NCBI RefSeq assembly: GCF_014642835.1
Contig: NZ_BMJA01000004.1
Coordinates: 278,535-342,534, forward strand
From: Dyella nitratireducens
GTDB lineage: Bacteria; Pseudomonadota; Gammaproteobacteria; Xanthomonadales; Rhodanobacteraceae
DNA: 64,000 bases
Direction of reading: 5' to 3'
Position numbers and translations under genes: made by a program. The notes below the pieces were generated by a model. That model was not told where the DNA came from and made no database searches. It saw only the letters and a list, made by a program, of their open reading frames with translations. Positions 17,058 through 24,652 of this stretch are shown here, piece by piece (the stretch's first letter is position 1; the number at the start of each line of letters is the position of its first letter).

Positions 17058-18925
17058 GGCTGTTTGCGTGGCGGCGTACCCATCATGTCAGCTCGCCGCT
17101 CATACGCATGCACTTGATTGCGCCCATGCAGCTTCACGTAATACATCGCCTGGTCCGCGCGCTCGATCATCGTTTCCAGCGTATCGCCCATGCTGCGCAT
17201 CGCCAGGCCGATGCTCACGCTCAAGCGCAGATCATTCAGATTTACCGGGATTTCCATCCGATGCACACGCCGGCATAGCCGTGTCGCCACATGCAGGGCT
17301 TGCTCCTGGTGCACATCATGAAGCATCGCCACGAACTCCTCGCCGCCGTAACGGCCAAGAAGGTCGGTAGGACGCAGCTCATTGCTCAGCACTTCGGCGA
17401 CGGCGACCAGCGCACGATCGCCAGCCGCGTGGCCATGCAAGTCGTTGAGCATCTTGAAGTGATCCAGATCCAGGAATAGCAGGGTGACGGAACGCTCCGT
17501 ATTCGCCGTCTCGGCCAGCATACGATTGGCCGCTTCGGTCCATGCGCGTCGGTTGAGGATATTGGTCAGCGGGTCGTGATCCGCCAATACGCGTACGTGG
17601 TCGCGATCGTGCCGCATGGTGAGCGCGCGATCGGCCAGGCCCAGCGATAGCACGATGGCTTCGAATGCGCCCATACCGATACTCGCATCATTGAGCCAAT
17701 CCAGGCTTGGCAAGGCGCCGGTGGCCTGTGCGCTGGTCATGGCGGTGATTGCGAGCAAGGGTGTCCAGCCGGCCAGGAAGAACCAGGCCTGGCGCGAACC
17801 ACGAACACCTGCCGCCAACGCGGTGATGAGCAGCAACAGAGCGCCAAGGATCAGCACCGGGTTTACCAGCGTCTGCGCCATCACCACCAGCGCATCAATG
17901 CCGGTACAGCGCAGCAACACGATCAGTGGCATGGCAAAACCCAGCGCTATCACCGGCACGCGCAGTGCAGGCGCGTAATGCTGGACATCGCAGAAGCGAC
18001 TGATGAACAACGATGCGAACGAGACCGACAGCGCAGTCGCCGAGGCTCCCACCAGTACCTCCGAGCCGGCCAGCCAGCTCATGCCCAGCGGGTGGAACAG
18101 GAATCCCGTTTGCACACCCTGCACGACCACGTAGCAAAGCATGTAGCCGGTGTACCAGGCGAAGGTCATGTCGCGCAGCATGATGGCGAAACACAGCGCC
18201 ATCAGCGCCATCGCCACCATGATGGCGATGCACGCCGTGGCAAAAGTGAGCCAGTTGGAATCCTGCTGCAGAAAGTCGTCCATGTTCTGCAAGGCAAAGC
18301 GCTCGGGTGCGGCGAGCGTGCCACTGGGTTCCAGCTTCAGCAGAATCGGTGCTGACAATGCCTGGTCAGCGTCAAGGCGAAAGACCAGCCGGCCATGACC
18401 ATGGAGCGAATCGCCGGCATCATCCATCGCGTAGGGGATTGGGCCGTGTGCCCCATAGAGGGTGATCGTACCCAGCGGAGCGGGATAGATCGACAGCACC
18501 ACGCGCTCCTTGCCCGTGCCGATGGCTTCCGGCTGCAGCACCACCCAGCTGCCCAGAGCGTCGCGAGGAAACCGTTGCAGCAGCGCCGGATTGAAGGTCT
18601 TCAGCGTGCCTTCCCGGAACGCGGCCAGGATGGTGGCCGGTGTGTCACCCCGCGTCACCTCACGCCACATACCGTGCAGAGGGATGTTTTTTGCGCCGGC
18701 TGCCGCTTGGGAGAACCACAGCAGCCAAAGCAACGGCACGGCGGCCAGCAACCACCTGCGCTCAATGCCCAGTTTGCGCAAAGCGTCCCCTGACACTCCA
18801 TCCCCCGTTCCATGAAGTGGCTTGTGCTTCCGCTTCTTTACATGGGATGCCGCGGCGGCCATCGGCAGATTCTGCGATCTGCTGTTTCCCTTGCCCGTTG
18901 CGGGATCGCCGGCGTCCTCAGTCAA
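17054..18925 (-). CDS. Membrane diguanylate cyclase (7TMR-DISM extracellular + 7TM + GGDEF)
   Basis: Makes the second messenger c-di-GMP from GTP. The 623-aa protein has a hydrophobic N-terminal segment (about 55-75), a periplasmic beta-rich domain of the 7TMR-DISM type (about 80-230), seven TM helices (about 235-430), then a GGDEF domain. The active loop is RYGGEEF at about 525-531, and the RPTD motif just before it fits the inhibitory I-site RxxD, so product inhibition is expected. The first codon used is a TTG; an ATG at 18862 is an alternative that removes a charged leader. Input ligand unknown. The last codon is inside the family A repeat. Confidence 0.9.
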   Translation of the reverse strand: MTEDAGDPATGKGNSRSQNLPMAAAASHVKKRKHKPLHGTGDGVSGDALRKLGIERRWLLAAVPLLWLLWFSQAAAGAKNIPLHGMWREVTRGDTPATILAAFREGTLKTFNPALLQRFPRDALGSWVVLQPEAIGTGKERVVLSIYPAPLGTITLYGAHGPIPYAMDDAGDSLHGHGRLVFRLDADQALSAPILLKLEPSGTLAAPERFALQNMDDFLQQDSNWLTFATACIAIMVAMALMALCFAIMLRDMTFAWYTGYMLCYVVVQGVQTGFLFHPLGMSWLAGSEVLVGASATALSVSFASLFISRFCDVQHYAPALRVPVIALGFAMPLIVLLRCTGIDALVVMAQTLVNPVLILGALLLLITALAAGVRGSRQAWFFLAGWTPLLAITAMTSAQATGALPSLDWLNDASIGMGAFEAIVLSLGLADRALTMRHDRDHVRVLADHDPLTNILNRRAWTEAANRMLAETANTERSVTLLFLDLDHFKMLNDLHGHAAGDRALVAVAEVLSNELRPTDLLGRYGGEEFVAMLHDVHQEQALHVATRLCRRVHRMEIPVNLNDLRLSVSIGLAMRSMGDTLETMIERADQAMYYVKLHGRNQVHAYERRADMMGTPPRKQP

Positions 18926-19062
18926 ACAGTACCGCCTTTGTAACGTGTAACAAAGCCTCTACGTTTTTCTATGCAGGACGCGTGCCAGAGATTGTGGCTG
19001 CGCCATGATGACGCGACTTCACGCCGGGTTGCCCGATGCGGAGGCATGTTCTTTGATGCGTC

Positions 19063-19335
19063 GTGATCGTTCTGGTCTTTGGAGGAAAACGGTATGTCTT
19101 CACTCAAAGCGGCATTTCAATTGGCGCGACGGGCACGGGGCTGGCGCAGCAGCACCTGCGCAATATCCTGGTTTACCTGGATGTGCCGTTGTTGGGGCAG
19201 CCGGAAGTGTTTCTGAAGTTCAGCGATGGGCTGATCGATGACGACGGGAATGTCGGAGTAGAGAGCACGAAGAAGTTTTTGCAGGGCTTCGTCGATCGTT
19301 ATGTGGAGTGGGTGAGGCGGCACTCGCATGCGTAA
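19063..19335 (+). pseudogene. NADPH-dependent FMN reductase (ChrR/YieF-like) C-terminal remnant
   Basis: Only the last third of a flavodoxin-like NAD(P)H:FMN/quinone reductase is recognisable: GATGTGLAQQHLRNILVYLDVP, GQPEVFLKFSDGLIDDDGNV, then KKFLQGFVDRYVEWVRRH, matching the C-terminal half of ChrR/YieF relatives. The N-terminal flavin loop (GSxRxxS) and the middle domain are absent in every frame upstream, where the diguanylate cyclase promoter begins. A GGAGG box and an ATG at 19094 exist but in another frame, giving only a short nonsense peptide. Most likely a 5' deletion relic. Family B repeat follows. Confidence 0.7.
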
Positions 19336-19343
19336 CCCGCACC

Positions 19344-19463
19344 GTCATTCCGGCGAACGCCGGAATCCAGTTAAATACGCGGTGCGAAGCACGCAAAACC
19401 TTTTTATGTCGTGTGCTACGCACACCATGTTTATACTGGATTCCGGACGTTCGCCAGAATGAC
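19344..19463. repeat. Family B palindromic repeat pair
   Basis: Two inverted hairpins: GTCATTCCGGCGAACGCCGG on the left and, on the right, CTGGATTCCGGACGTTCGCC running into AGAATGAC. It lies between the flavin-reductase remnant and the end of ppk1. Confidence 0.85.
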
Positions 19464-19467
19464 AGCA

Positions 19468-21603
19468 TCAAGGCGCCGCAGGCGCACCCACACCGCAATA
19501 CTTCTCCAGCAACTGCCGTTGCACGTCATGCGCAGCTTGTCCATCGTCCGGCAGCAGGCGCGAATAGTTGCCGTCCGTCTGCAGTTCCCATGTCGTGGCG
19601 TTGTCGTTGAGGTAAAGATCCAGCTCCTTGCGAATACGCTGGCGCAGCTTCTTGTCCTCGATCGGGAAGCCCGTTTCCACGCGGCGGTCCAGGTTGCGTT
19701 CCATCATGTCGGCGCTGGCCAGATACATGCGTTCTTCGCCATCGTTGGCGAACCAGTACACGCGGCTGTGTTCCAGGAACCGCCCAACGATCGAGCGCAC
19801 GCGGATATTGTGCGAAACACCCGGAATGCCCGGGCGCAGGCAGCACATGCCGCGTACCAGCAGATCCACTTTCACGCCGGCGATGCTGGCCTTGTACAGC
19901 GCACGGATCATCTTCGCATCAGTGAGCGCATTGATCTTGATGATCATGTGCGCAGGCTTGCCAGCCTCCGCATGTGCGGTTTCGCGCGCGATCAGGTCCA
20001 ACAGCGACTTCTTCAGCGTGAACGGAGCATGCAGCAGCTTTTTCATTTTCAGCAGCTTGCCCATGCCGGTGAGCTGACTGAAAAGCTTGTGCACGTCTTC
20101 GCATAGCGCCGGATCTGACGTGAGCAGGCTGTAGTCGGTATACAGTCGTGCGTTGCCGCTGTGATAGTTGCCGGTGCCCAGGTGTGCATAACGCTGCAGT
20201 TTCTGACCTTCGCGGCGCTGGATCAGCATCATCTTGGCGTGCGTCTTTACGTCCACCACGCCATAGATCACCACCGCGCCGGCTTGCTGCAGGCGCTGCG
20301 CCAGACTCAGGTTGGATTCCTCGTCGAAGCGTGCGCGCAGTTCCACCACCGTAATCACTTCCTTGCCGGCGCGTGCAGCTTCCACCAGCGCATCGACGAT
20401 TTCCGAATTGGCACCGGTGCGGTACAGCGTCTGCTCGATGGTGAGTACGTCTGGATCTTTGGCGGCCTGGCGCACCAGGTCCACGACCGGCGCGAAGGAT
20501 TCGTAGGGGTGCAGCAACAGCACGTCCTGCTTGTTGATCACCTGGAACAGATCTTCGGCTTTCTTCAGCGCCTTGGGGATCGCCGGCACGAACGGCGGGT
20601 ATTGCAAATGCGGGCTCTGGCTGCGGTTGATGATGCCGAACAGGCGAGTGAGGTTCACCGGGCCGTTGACTTCATAAAGCTCCGCTTCCGTCAGGCCGAA
20701 TTGCTTGAGCAGGTAATCGGTGAGCTTCTTCGGGCAGTTGTCCGCGACTTCCAGACGCACGGCATCGCCGAAGCGGCGCGAGAACAACTCGCCACGCAGC
20801 GCACGGGCGAGGTCGTCCATTTCTTCCGGGTCGATGGTGAGGTCGGCGTTGCGGGTGAGGCGGAACTGGTAGCAGCCGCGCACTTCCATGCCAGGGAACA
20901 ATTCTTCTGCGTGCGCGTGAATGATCGACGAGAGCAGCACATAGTTCTCGCCGCCTTCGCACACCTCATCCGGCAAACGCATGATGCGCGGAAGCACGCG
21001 CGGCGCCGGCAGGATGGCCAGGCCCGAATCGCGCCCAAAGGCATCCACGCCTTCCAGCTCGACGATGAAGTTGAGGCTTTTGTTGACCAGCAGCGGGAAC
21101 GGATGGGTGGGGTCGAGCCCGATCGGCGTCATCATCGGCGCCACTTCCTGGCGAAAATAGCGCTGTACCCAGCGCTTCTGCGCAGCTGACCAGCTCTCGC
21201 GGCGCACGATGCGGATGCCGTGCTGGTCCAGCTCCGGCAGCAGGCGTTCGTTGAGAATGGCGTATTGGCGCGCGATCTGGCGGTGCGCGATCTCGCTGAT
21301 CTCGGTCAGCGCCTGCTTCGGCGCAATGCCGTCCGGCCCGACGATCTCGTGACCAAACGCGAGCTGGCTCTTCAGGCCGGCCGCTCGGATCTCGAAGAAC
21401 TCATCCATGTTGCTGGAAAAGATCAGCAGGAATTTCAGGCGCTCCAGCAACGGTGTGCGCTCATCCAGCGCCTGCTCCAGCACGCGGTTGTTGAATTGCA
21501 GTTGCGACAGTTCGCGATGGATGTAATGCGCTTTGTCGTTGAGGTCGACCGCAGGCGCGGCTGCTTCTGCTGTTTCCGTGGAGGGCAGGATGGCTGCGGA
21601 CAT
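19468..21603 (-). CDS. ppk1: Polyphosphate kinase 1
   Basis: Reversibly transfers the gamma phosphate of ATP to polyphosphate through a phosphohistidine. 711 aa from the ATG at 21603 ([10 protein letters not shown]); a longer frame up to 21681 adds a low-complexity leader. Domain order: N-terminal helical domain ([19 protein letters not shown]), head domain, then two PLD-like catalytic domains. The autophosphorylated histidine is His455 in [13 protein letters not shown], followed by [23 protein letters not shown]; the second catalytic half carries the [15 protein letters not shown] block. No ppx is adjacent. Family B repeat copy 1 lies just past its stop. Confidence 0.96.
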   Translation of the reverse strand: MSAAILPSTETAEAAAPAVDLNDKAHYIHRELSQLQFNNRVLEQALDERTPLLERLKFLLIFSSNMDEFFEIRAAGLKSQLAFGHEIVGPDGIAPKQALTEISEIAHRQIARQYAILNERLLPELDQHGIRIVRRESWSAAQKRWVQRYFRQEVAPMMTPIGLDPTHPFPLLVNKSLNFIVELEGVDAFGRDSGLAILPAPRVLPRIMRLPDEVCEGGENYVLLSSIIHAHAEELFPGMEVRGCYQFRLTRNADLTIDPEEMDDLARALRGELFSRRFGDAVRLEVADNCPKKLTDYLLKQFGLTEAELYEVNGPVNLTRLFGIINRSQSPHLQYPPFVPAIPKALKKAEDLFQVINKQDVLLLHPYESFAPVVDLVRQAAKDPDVLTIEQTLYRTGANSEIVDALVEAARAGKEVITVVELRARFDEESNLSLAQRLQQAGAVVIYGVVDVKTHAKMMLIQRREGQKLQRYAHLGTGNYHSGNARLYTDYSLLTSDPALCEDVHKLFSQLTGMGKLLKMKKLLHAPFTLKKSLLDLIARETAHAEAGKPAHMIIKINALTDAKMIRALYKASIAGVKVDLLVRGMCCLRPGIPGVSHNIRVRSIVGRFLEHSRVYWFANDGEERMYLASADMMERNLDRRVETGFPIEDKKLRQRIRKELDLYLNDNATTWELQTDGNYSRLLPDDGQAAHDVQRQLLEKYCGVGAPAAP

Positions 21604-21765
21604 GGCGTCCTCGGTATAGGGTTTGCTTGCGGAACGTTGCATCGATTTCATACTTGTACGTGGCACCGTCCAGCATGCCACGGCTTTGCCATGGTGCGGG
21701 GGCGCGTTGACATGGTTATGACATCTATCGCGAAAAAACGTCTAAGAGCCTGTTGAGGCAGGTTG

Positions 21766-22551
21766 TCATGAGGCATTGCCAGCCATCAGGTAGTGACTGG
21801 GCGCGGCACCCAGCGTACGCCTGAATGCCGCGGTGAAGGCGCTGGTGCTGCTATAGCCCAGCTCCATCGCCACGCGCGTTACCGGTTGTCCGCGCCCTAA
21901 TCGCGTCAAGGCAGCCATCAGGCAAGCCTGGTGGCGCCAGTCGCTGAAACTCATGCCGGTCTGCTCGCGAAACAAACGGGTGAAGCTGCGGCGGCTCATG
22001 CCGGCCTTGTGGGCCATCAGGTCGATATCCACATCCAGCGAGGGCGATGCCAGCAGCGCCCGACATAGCTGCGCCAGCCTGGGGTCCTGCGGCAAAGGGG
22101 TGTTGAGGGGTAGCGCAGGCATGCGGGCGATTTCTGCCACCAGCAGGCGCATCAGATCATCGTCACGGCTGCCAAGCGCGTATTCGGCGGGCAGATCCAC
22201 CGCTTCGGACAGCAGCGCATGCAACAGGGGCGATACGCTGATCACGGTGCAGTGCGCGGGCAAGGCTGCGCTGGCGGCCACTTCGGGGAGCACGTAGGCG
22301 CTGCGCGTGCTGGTCAACCCGCCCATGTGTACCGCATGGGTGACACCGGCAGGAATCCACAGCGCACGGTAGGGCGGCACCACCCAACTGCCTTCGCTGG
22401 TGGTGACGGTGAGTACTCCGGTGACTGCATACAGGCATTGCCCGCGCTTATGCCGGTGGCTAGGCAATACCAGGCCGGCGGGGTAGTCGTTGCCGGTGGC
22501 GACCACATCGCGGGGCGTGTCTTCGTAGCCGATAACGCGGGTGTTTCGCAT
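21766..22551 (-). CDS. AraC-family transcriptional regulator with cupin sensor
   Basis: 261 aa from ATG 22551 (MRNTRVIGYEDTPRD), chosen because GGAGG lies five bases upstream; the longer frame adds 38 residues of leader. N-terminal AraC-type cupin domain (GLVLPSHRHKRGQCLYAVTGVLTVTTSEGSWVVPPYRALWIPAG, the usual H-x-H small-ligand pocket) and two C-terminal helix-turn-helix motifs ending in LGYSSTSAFTAAFRRTLGAAPSHY. Divergent from the Fsr-like pump; the 126-base gap between the two starts probably holds both promoters, so the regulator likely controls the pump and itself. Confidence 0.9.
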   Translation of the reverse strand: MRNTRVIGYEDTPRDVVATGNDYPAGLVLPSHRHKRGQCLYAVTGVLTVTTSEGSWVVPPYRALWIPAGVTHAVHMGGLTSTRSAYVLPEVAASAALPAHCTVISVSPLLHALLSEAVDLPAEYALGSRDDDLMRLLVAEIARMPALPLNTPLPQDPRLAQLCRALLASPSLDVDIDLMAHKAGMSRRSFTRLFREQTGMSFSDWRHQACLMAALTRLGRGQPVTRVAMELGYSSTSAFTAAFRRTLGAAPSHYLMAGNAS

Positions 22552-22677
22552 GCCATCCTCCATTTGGCCCAAATTCGACAGAAGTTGACCCGATAGTGTA
22601 TGCAGGCCGCTCGCGGCTACTTTAAGGTGACACCCACAGCCTGGCAATTTTTGCCGCTTCCCCATCCCCGAGGGACT

Positions 22678-23886
22678 ATGCAGAACTCCGCCGAATCGGT
22701 TTCACTGCCGTCGACTGCGCCGCGCACGGATTACACCATCCTGGGCGCGATCAGCTTTTCGCATCTGCTCAACGACATGATCCAGTCGTTGATCCTTGCG
22801 ATCTATCCGCTGCTGAAAAGCGGCTTTCATCTCAGCTTTACGCAAGTGGGCCTGATTACGCTCACGTATCAAGTCACCGCGTCGCTGCTGCAGCCGCTGG
22901 TCGGCATGGTGACCGACCGCAAGCCGATGCCTTATTCCTTGCCGGTTGGCATGGGTTTCACGTTGTGCGGCTTGCTGTTGCTGGCTACCGCACCGAATTT
23001 TGCGGTGTTGCTGTTGGCGGCTGCGTTGGTCGGGACGGGTTCATCCGTGTTCCATCCGGAATCCTCGCGCGTGGCGCGTCTTGCATCGGGCGGACAACAC
23101 GGCTTGGCGCAATCGCTGTTCCAGGTGGGCGGCAATACGGGTTCATCACTGGGGCCATTGCTGGCGGCGTGGATCATCGTGCCGCACGGGCGTGGCAGCG
23201 TGGCGTGGTTTTCACTCGCTGCGTTGTTGGCAATGGTCGTATTGCTGCAAGTGGGGCGCTGGTACCGCTTGCATCATGTCAGCCGCAGCAAGGCGGTGCG
23301 TCACGTGCCTGGCGAAGCGTTGAGCCGCAACAAGGTGGTTCTGTGTCTGCTGATCTTGGGCTTGCTGATCTTCTCCAAGTATTTCTATCTCGCAAGCATC
23401 AGCAGCTATTTCACGTTCTATTTGATTCACACGTTCGGCTTATCGGTGCAGGCCGCGCAGATGCATCTGTTCGTGTTTCTGTTTGCAGTGGCTGCCGGCT
23501 CCTTGATTGGTGGCCCAGTCGGTGACCGAATTGGGCGCAAATGGGTGATCTGGGTGTCGATCCTCGGCGTGGCGCCATTTACGCTGGCCCTGCCGCATGC
23601 CAATTTGCTGTGGACTGGTGTGCTGTCCGTGGTGATCGGCTTGATTCTGTCGTCGGCGTTTTCGGCGATCCTGGTCTACGCGCAGGAATTGATTCCGGGG
23701 CGCGTGGGCATGATCTCCGGTTTGTTCTTCGGCTTTGCGTTCGGCATGGGCGGCATTGGCGCCGCGGTGCTTGGGCGAGTCGCCGATGCACATGGCATCG
23801 ACTACGTGTATTCGCTGTGTGCGTATTTGCCGTTGATCGGTGCGCTGGCGGTGTTTTTGCCGGATTTGGAGAAGGGTGGACGTTAG
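22678..23886 (+). CDS. fsr: MFS efflux transporter, fosmidomycin-resistance (Fsr) family
   Basis: Twelve-TM proton-coupled drug exporter, 402 aa from ATG 22678 (GAGGGA upstream). The MFS loop after helix 2 is VGMVTDRKPMPYSLP, and the family block SSVFHPESSRVARLASGGQHGLAQSLFQVGGNTGSSLGPLLAA in the first half is the hallmark of Fsr proteins; the second-half loop GGPVGDRIGRKWV is intact. Export of fosmidomycin or of small organic acids/toxic compounds is known for the family; the natural cargo here is unknown. The divergent AraC regulator is its likely controller. Confidence 0.9.
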   Translation: MQNSAESVSLPSTAPRTDYTILGAISFSHLLNDMIQSLILAIYPLLKSGFHLSFTQVGLITLTYQVTASLLQPLVGMVTDRKPMPYSLPVGMGFTLCGLLLLATAPNFAVLLLAAALVGTGSSVFHPESSRVARLASGGQHGLAQSLFQVGGNTGSSLGPLLAAWIIVPHGRGSVAWFSLAALLAMVVLLQVGRWYRLHHVSRSKAVRHVPGEALSRNKVVLCLLILGLLIFSKYFYLASISSYFTFYLIHTFGLSVQAAQMHLFVFLFAVAAGSLIGGPVGDRIGRKWVIWVSILGVAPFTLALPHANLLWTGVLSVVIGLILSSAFSAILVYAQELIPGRVGMISGLFFGFAFGMGGIGAAVLGRVADAHGIDYVYSLCAYLPLIGALAVFLPDLEKGGR

Positions 23887-23919
23887 ACGCAGCGCTCTCT
23901 TAAGCGCGAATGAGGAAAC

Positions 23920-24201
23920 TCAAGAACCTGGCCATGAGCGTGCAACATGCAGCACGCGTAGAATGAATACTCTGCTGATGCTTTCGGTGTAAACCACAAT
24001 ATAGTTCTTGTGGACCACCATCTCTCGTGTGCCGGCAAGCCGCCCTTGCCGGCAAATTTTGGGATGCGAAGACAGTTTTGCTGTCTTCGCCTCGATTTCG
24101 TCCTTCAGTTTTTGAGCAGCTTCTGGATTATCGTCGGAGATGTAATCGATGATCTCCAAAAGATCAGTACGGGCAGAATCTTTCCATTCAACTTCGGGCA
24201 C
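23920..24201 (-). CDS. RelE/ParE-family toxin
   Basis: Small type II toxin, 93 aa from a GTG at 24201 (VPEVEWKDSARTDLLEI), overlapping the antitoxin stop by 14 bases; AGGAAG lies just upstream. It has the ParE/RelE fold order: helix DLLEIIDYISDDNPEAAQKLKDEI, beta strands at HPKICRQGRLAGTREMVVHKNYIVVYTE, and a final strand ISRVFILRVLHVARSW. The Arg/His/Tyr residues expected at the active face are present. RelE-type toxins cut mRNA and ParE-type poison gyrase; the sequence does not settle which. Confidence 0.85.
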   Translation of the reverse strand: MPEVEWKDSARTDLLEIIDYISDDNPEAAQKLKDEIEAKTAKLSSHPKICRQGRLAGTREMVVHKNYIVVYTESISRVFILRVLHVARSWPGS

Positions 24202-24487
24202 GACGCTTCCTGTCGATGAGTGCTTGAGCTTCATCCATGACGCGCTTGTGGGTATGAGCTGGACGGGAATCGGCAAGTGCTTCTTGCACTTTTTCGCGGA
24301 ACCACAAGTCGTAGGCTTCTTGATCAGCCGTAAGTGCAGCGGGTAGCGCGCCTTCTTTGACTACACGGGTAAGGAGAATGCGTACTGCATCTGAGATGGT
24401 CAAGCCGAAGCTTGCCAATTTTTCTGTAGCGGCATTCTTAAGATCGTCGTCAATACGGACATGCAGCATTGAGGTATGCGTGGCCAT
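24188..24487 (-). CDS. RelB/DinJ-family antitoxin
   Basis: Ribbon-helix-helix antitoxin, 99 aa from ATG 24487 (MATHTSMLHVRIDDDLKNAATEKLASFGLTISDAVRILL), the DinJ-like MxNxRID...LGLT-DA-R pattern. Start chosen for the AGGC box eight bases upstream; an ATG at 24511 adds eight residues. The C-terminal half (DLWFREKVQEALADSR onward) is the toxin-binding segment. First gene of the pair; the RHH domain should bind the palindrome at 24523-24540 and autoregulate the operon. Confidence 0.88.
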   Translation of the reverse strand: MATHTSMLHVRIDDDLKNAATEKLASFGLTISDAVRILLTRVVKEGALPAALTADQEAYDLWFREKVQEALADSRPAHTHKRVMDEAQALIDRKRRARS

Positions 24488-24522
24488 GGCATGGTGCCTC
24501 TCGTAAACCATGGAGGTATTTT

Positions 24523-24540
24523 GTATCTCAAATGAGATAC
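24523..24540. promoter_or_regulatory. Likely autoregulatory operator of the toxin-antitoxin pair
   Basis: Perfect 8-2-8 inverted repeat GTATCTCA-AA-TGAGATAC centred about 45 bases upstream of the antitoxin ATG, the normal spot for a RelB-type operator. Its size fits an RHH dimer pair. No second copy is seen in the window. Confidence 0.65.
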
Positions 24541-24652
24541 ACGCAAGTGCTGCGGCGTGGGCCTACAGTGCAGATGTCCGTTTTTGAATTCATTGCAAGA
24601 TCGCTTTGTCTCCTATGCCCTCCCCCAGCAGGGAGGGGCATAGTGCGGCGCT

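Noticed and set aside
19094-19220. GGAGG followed by ATG in front of the flavin-reductase remnant
   Set aside because: The encoded peptide is in another frame and resembles nothing; the remnant is better explained as a truncated gene.
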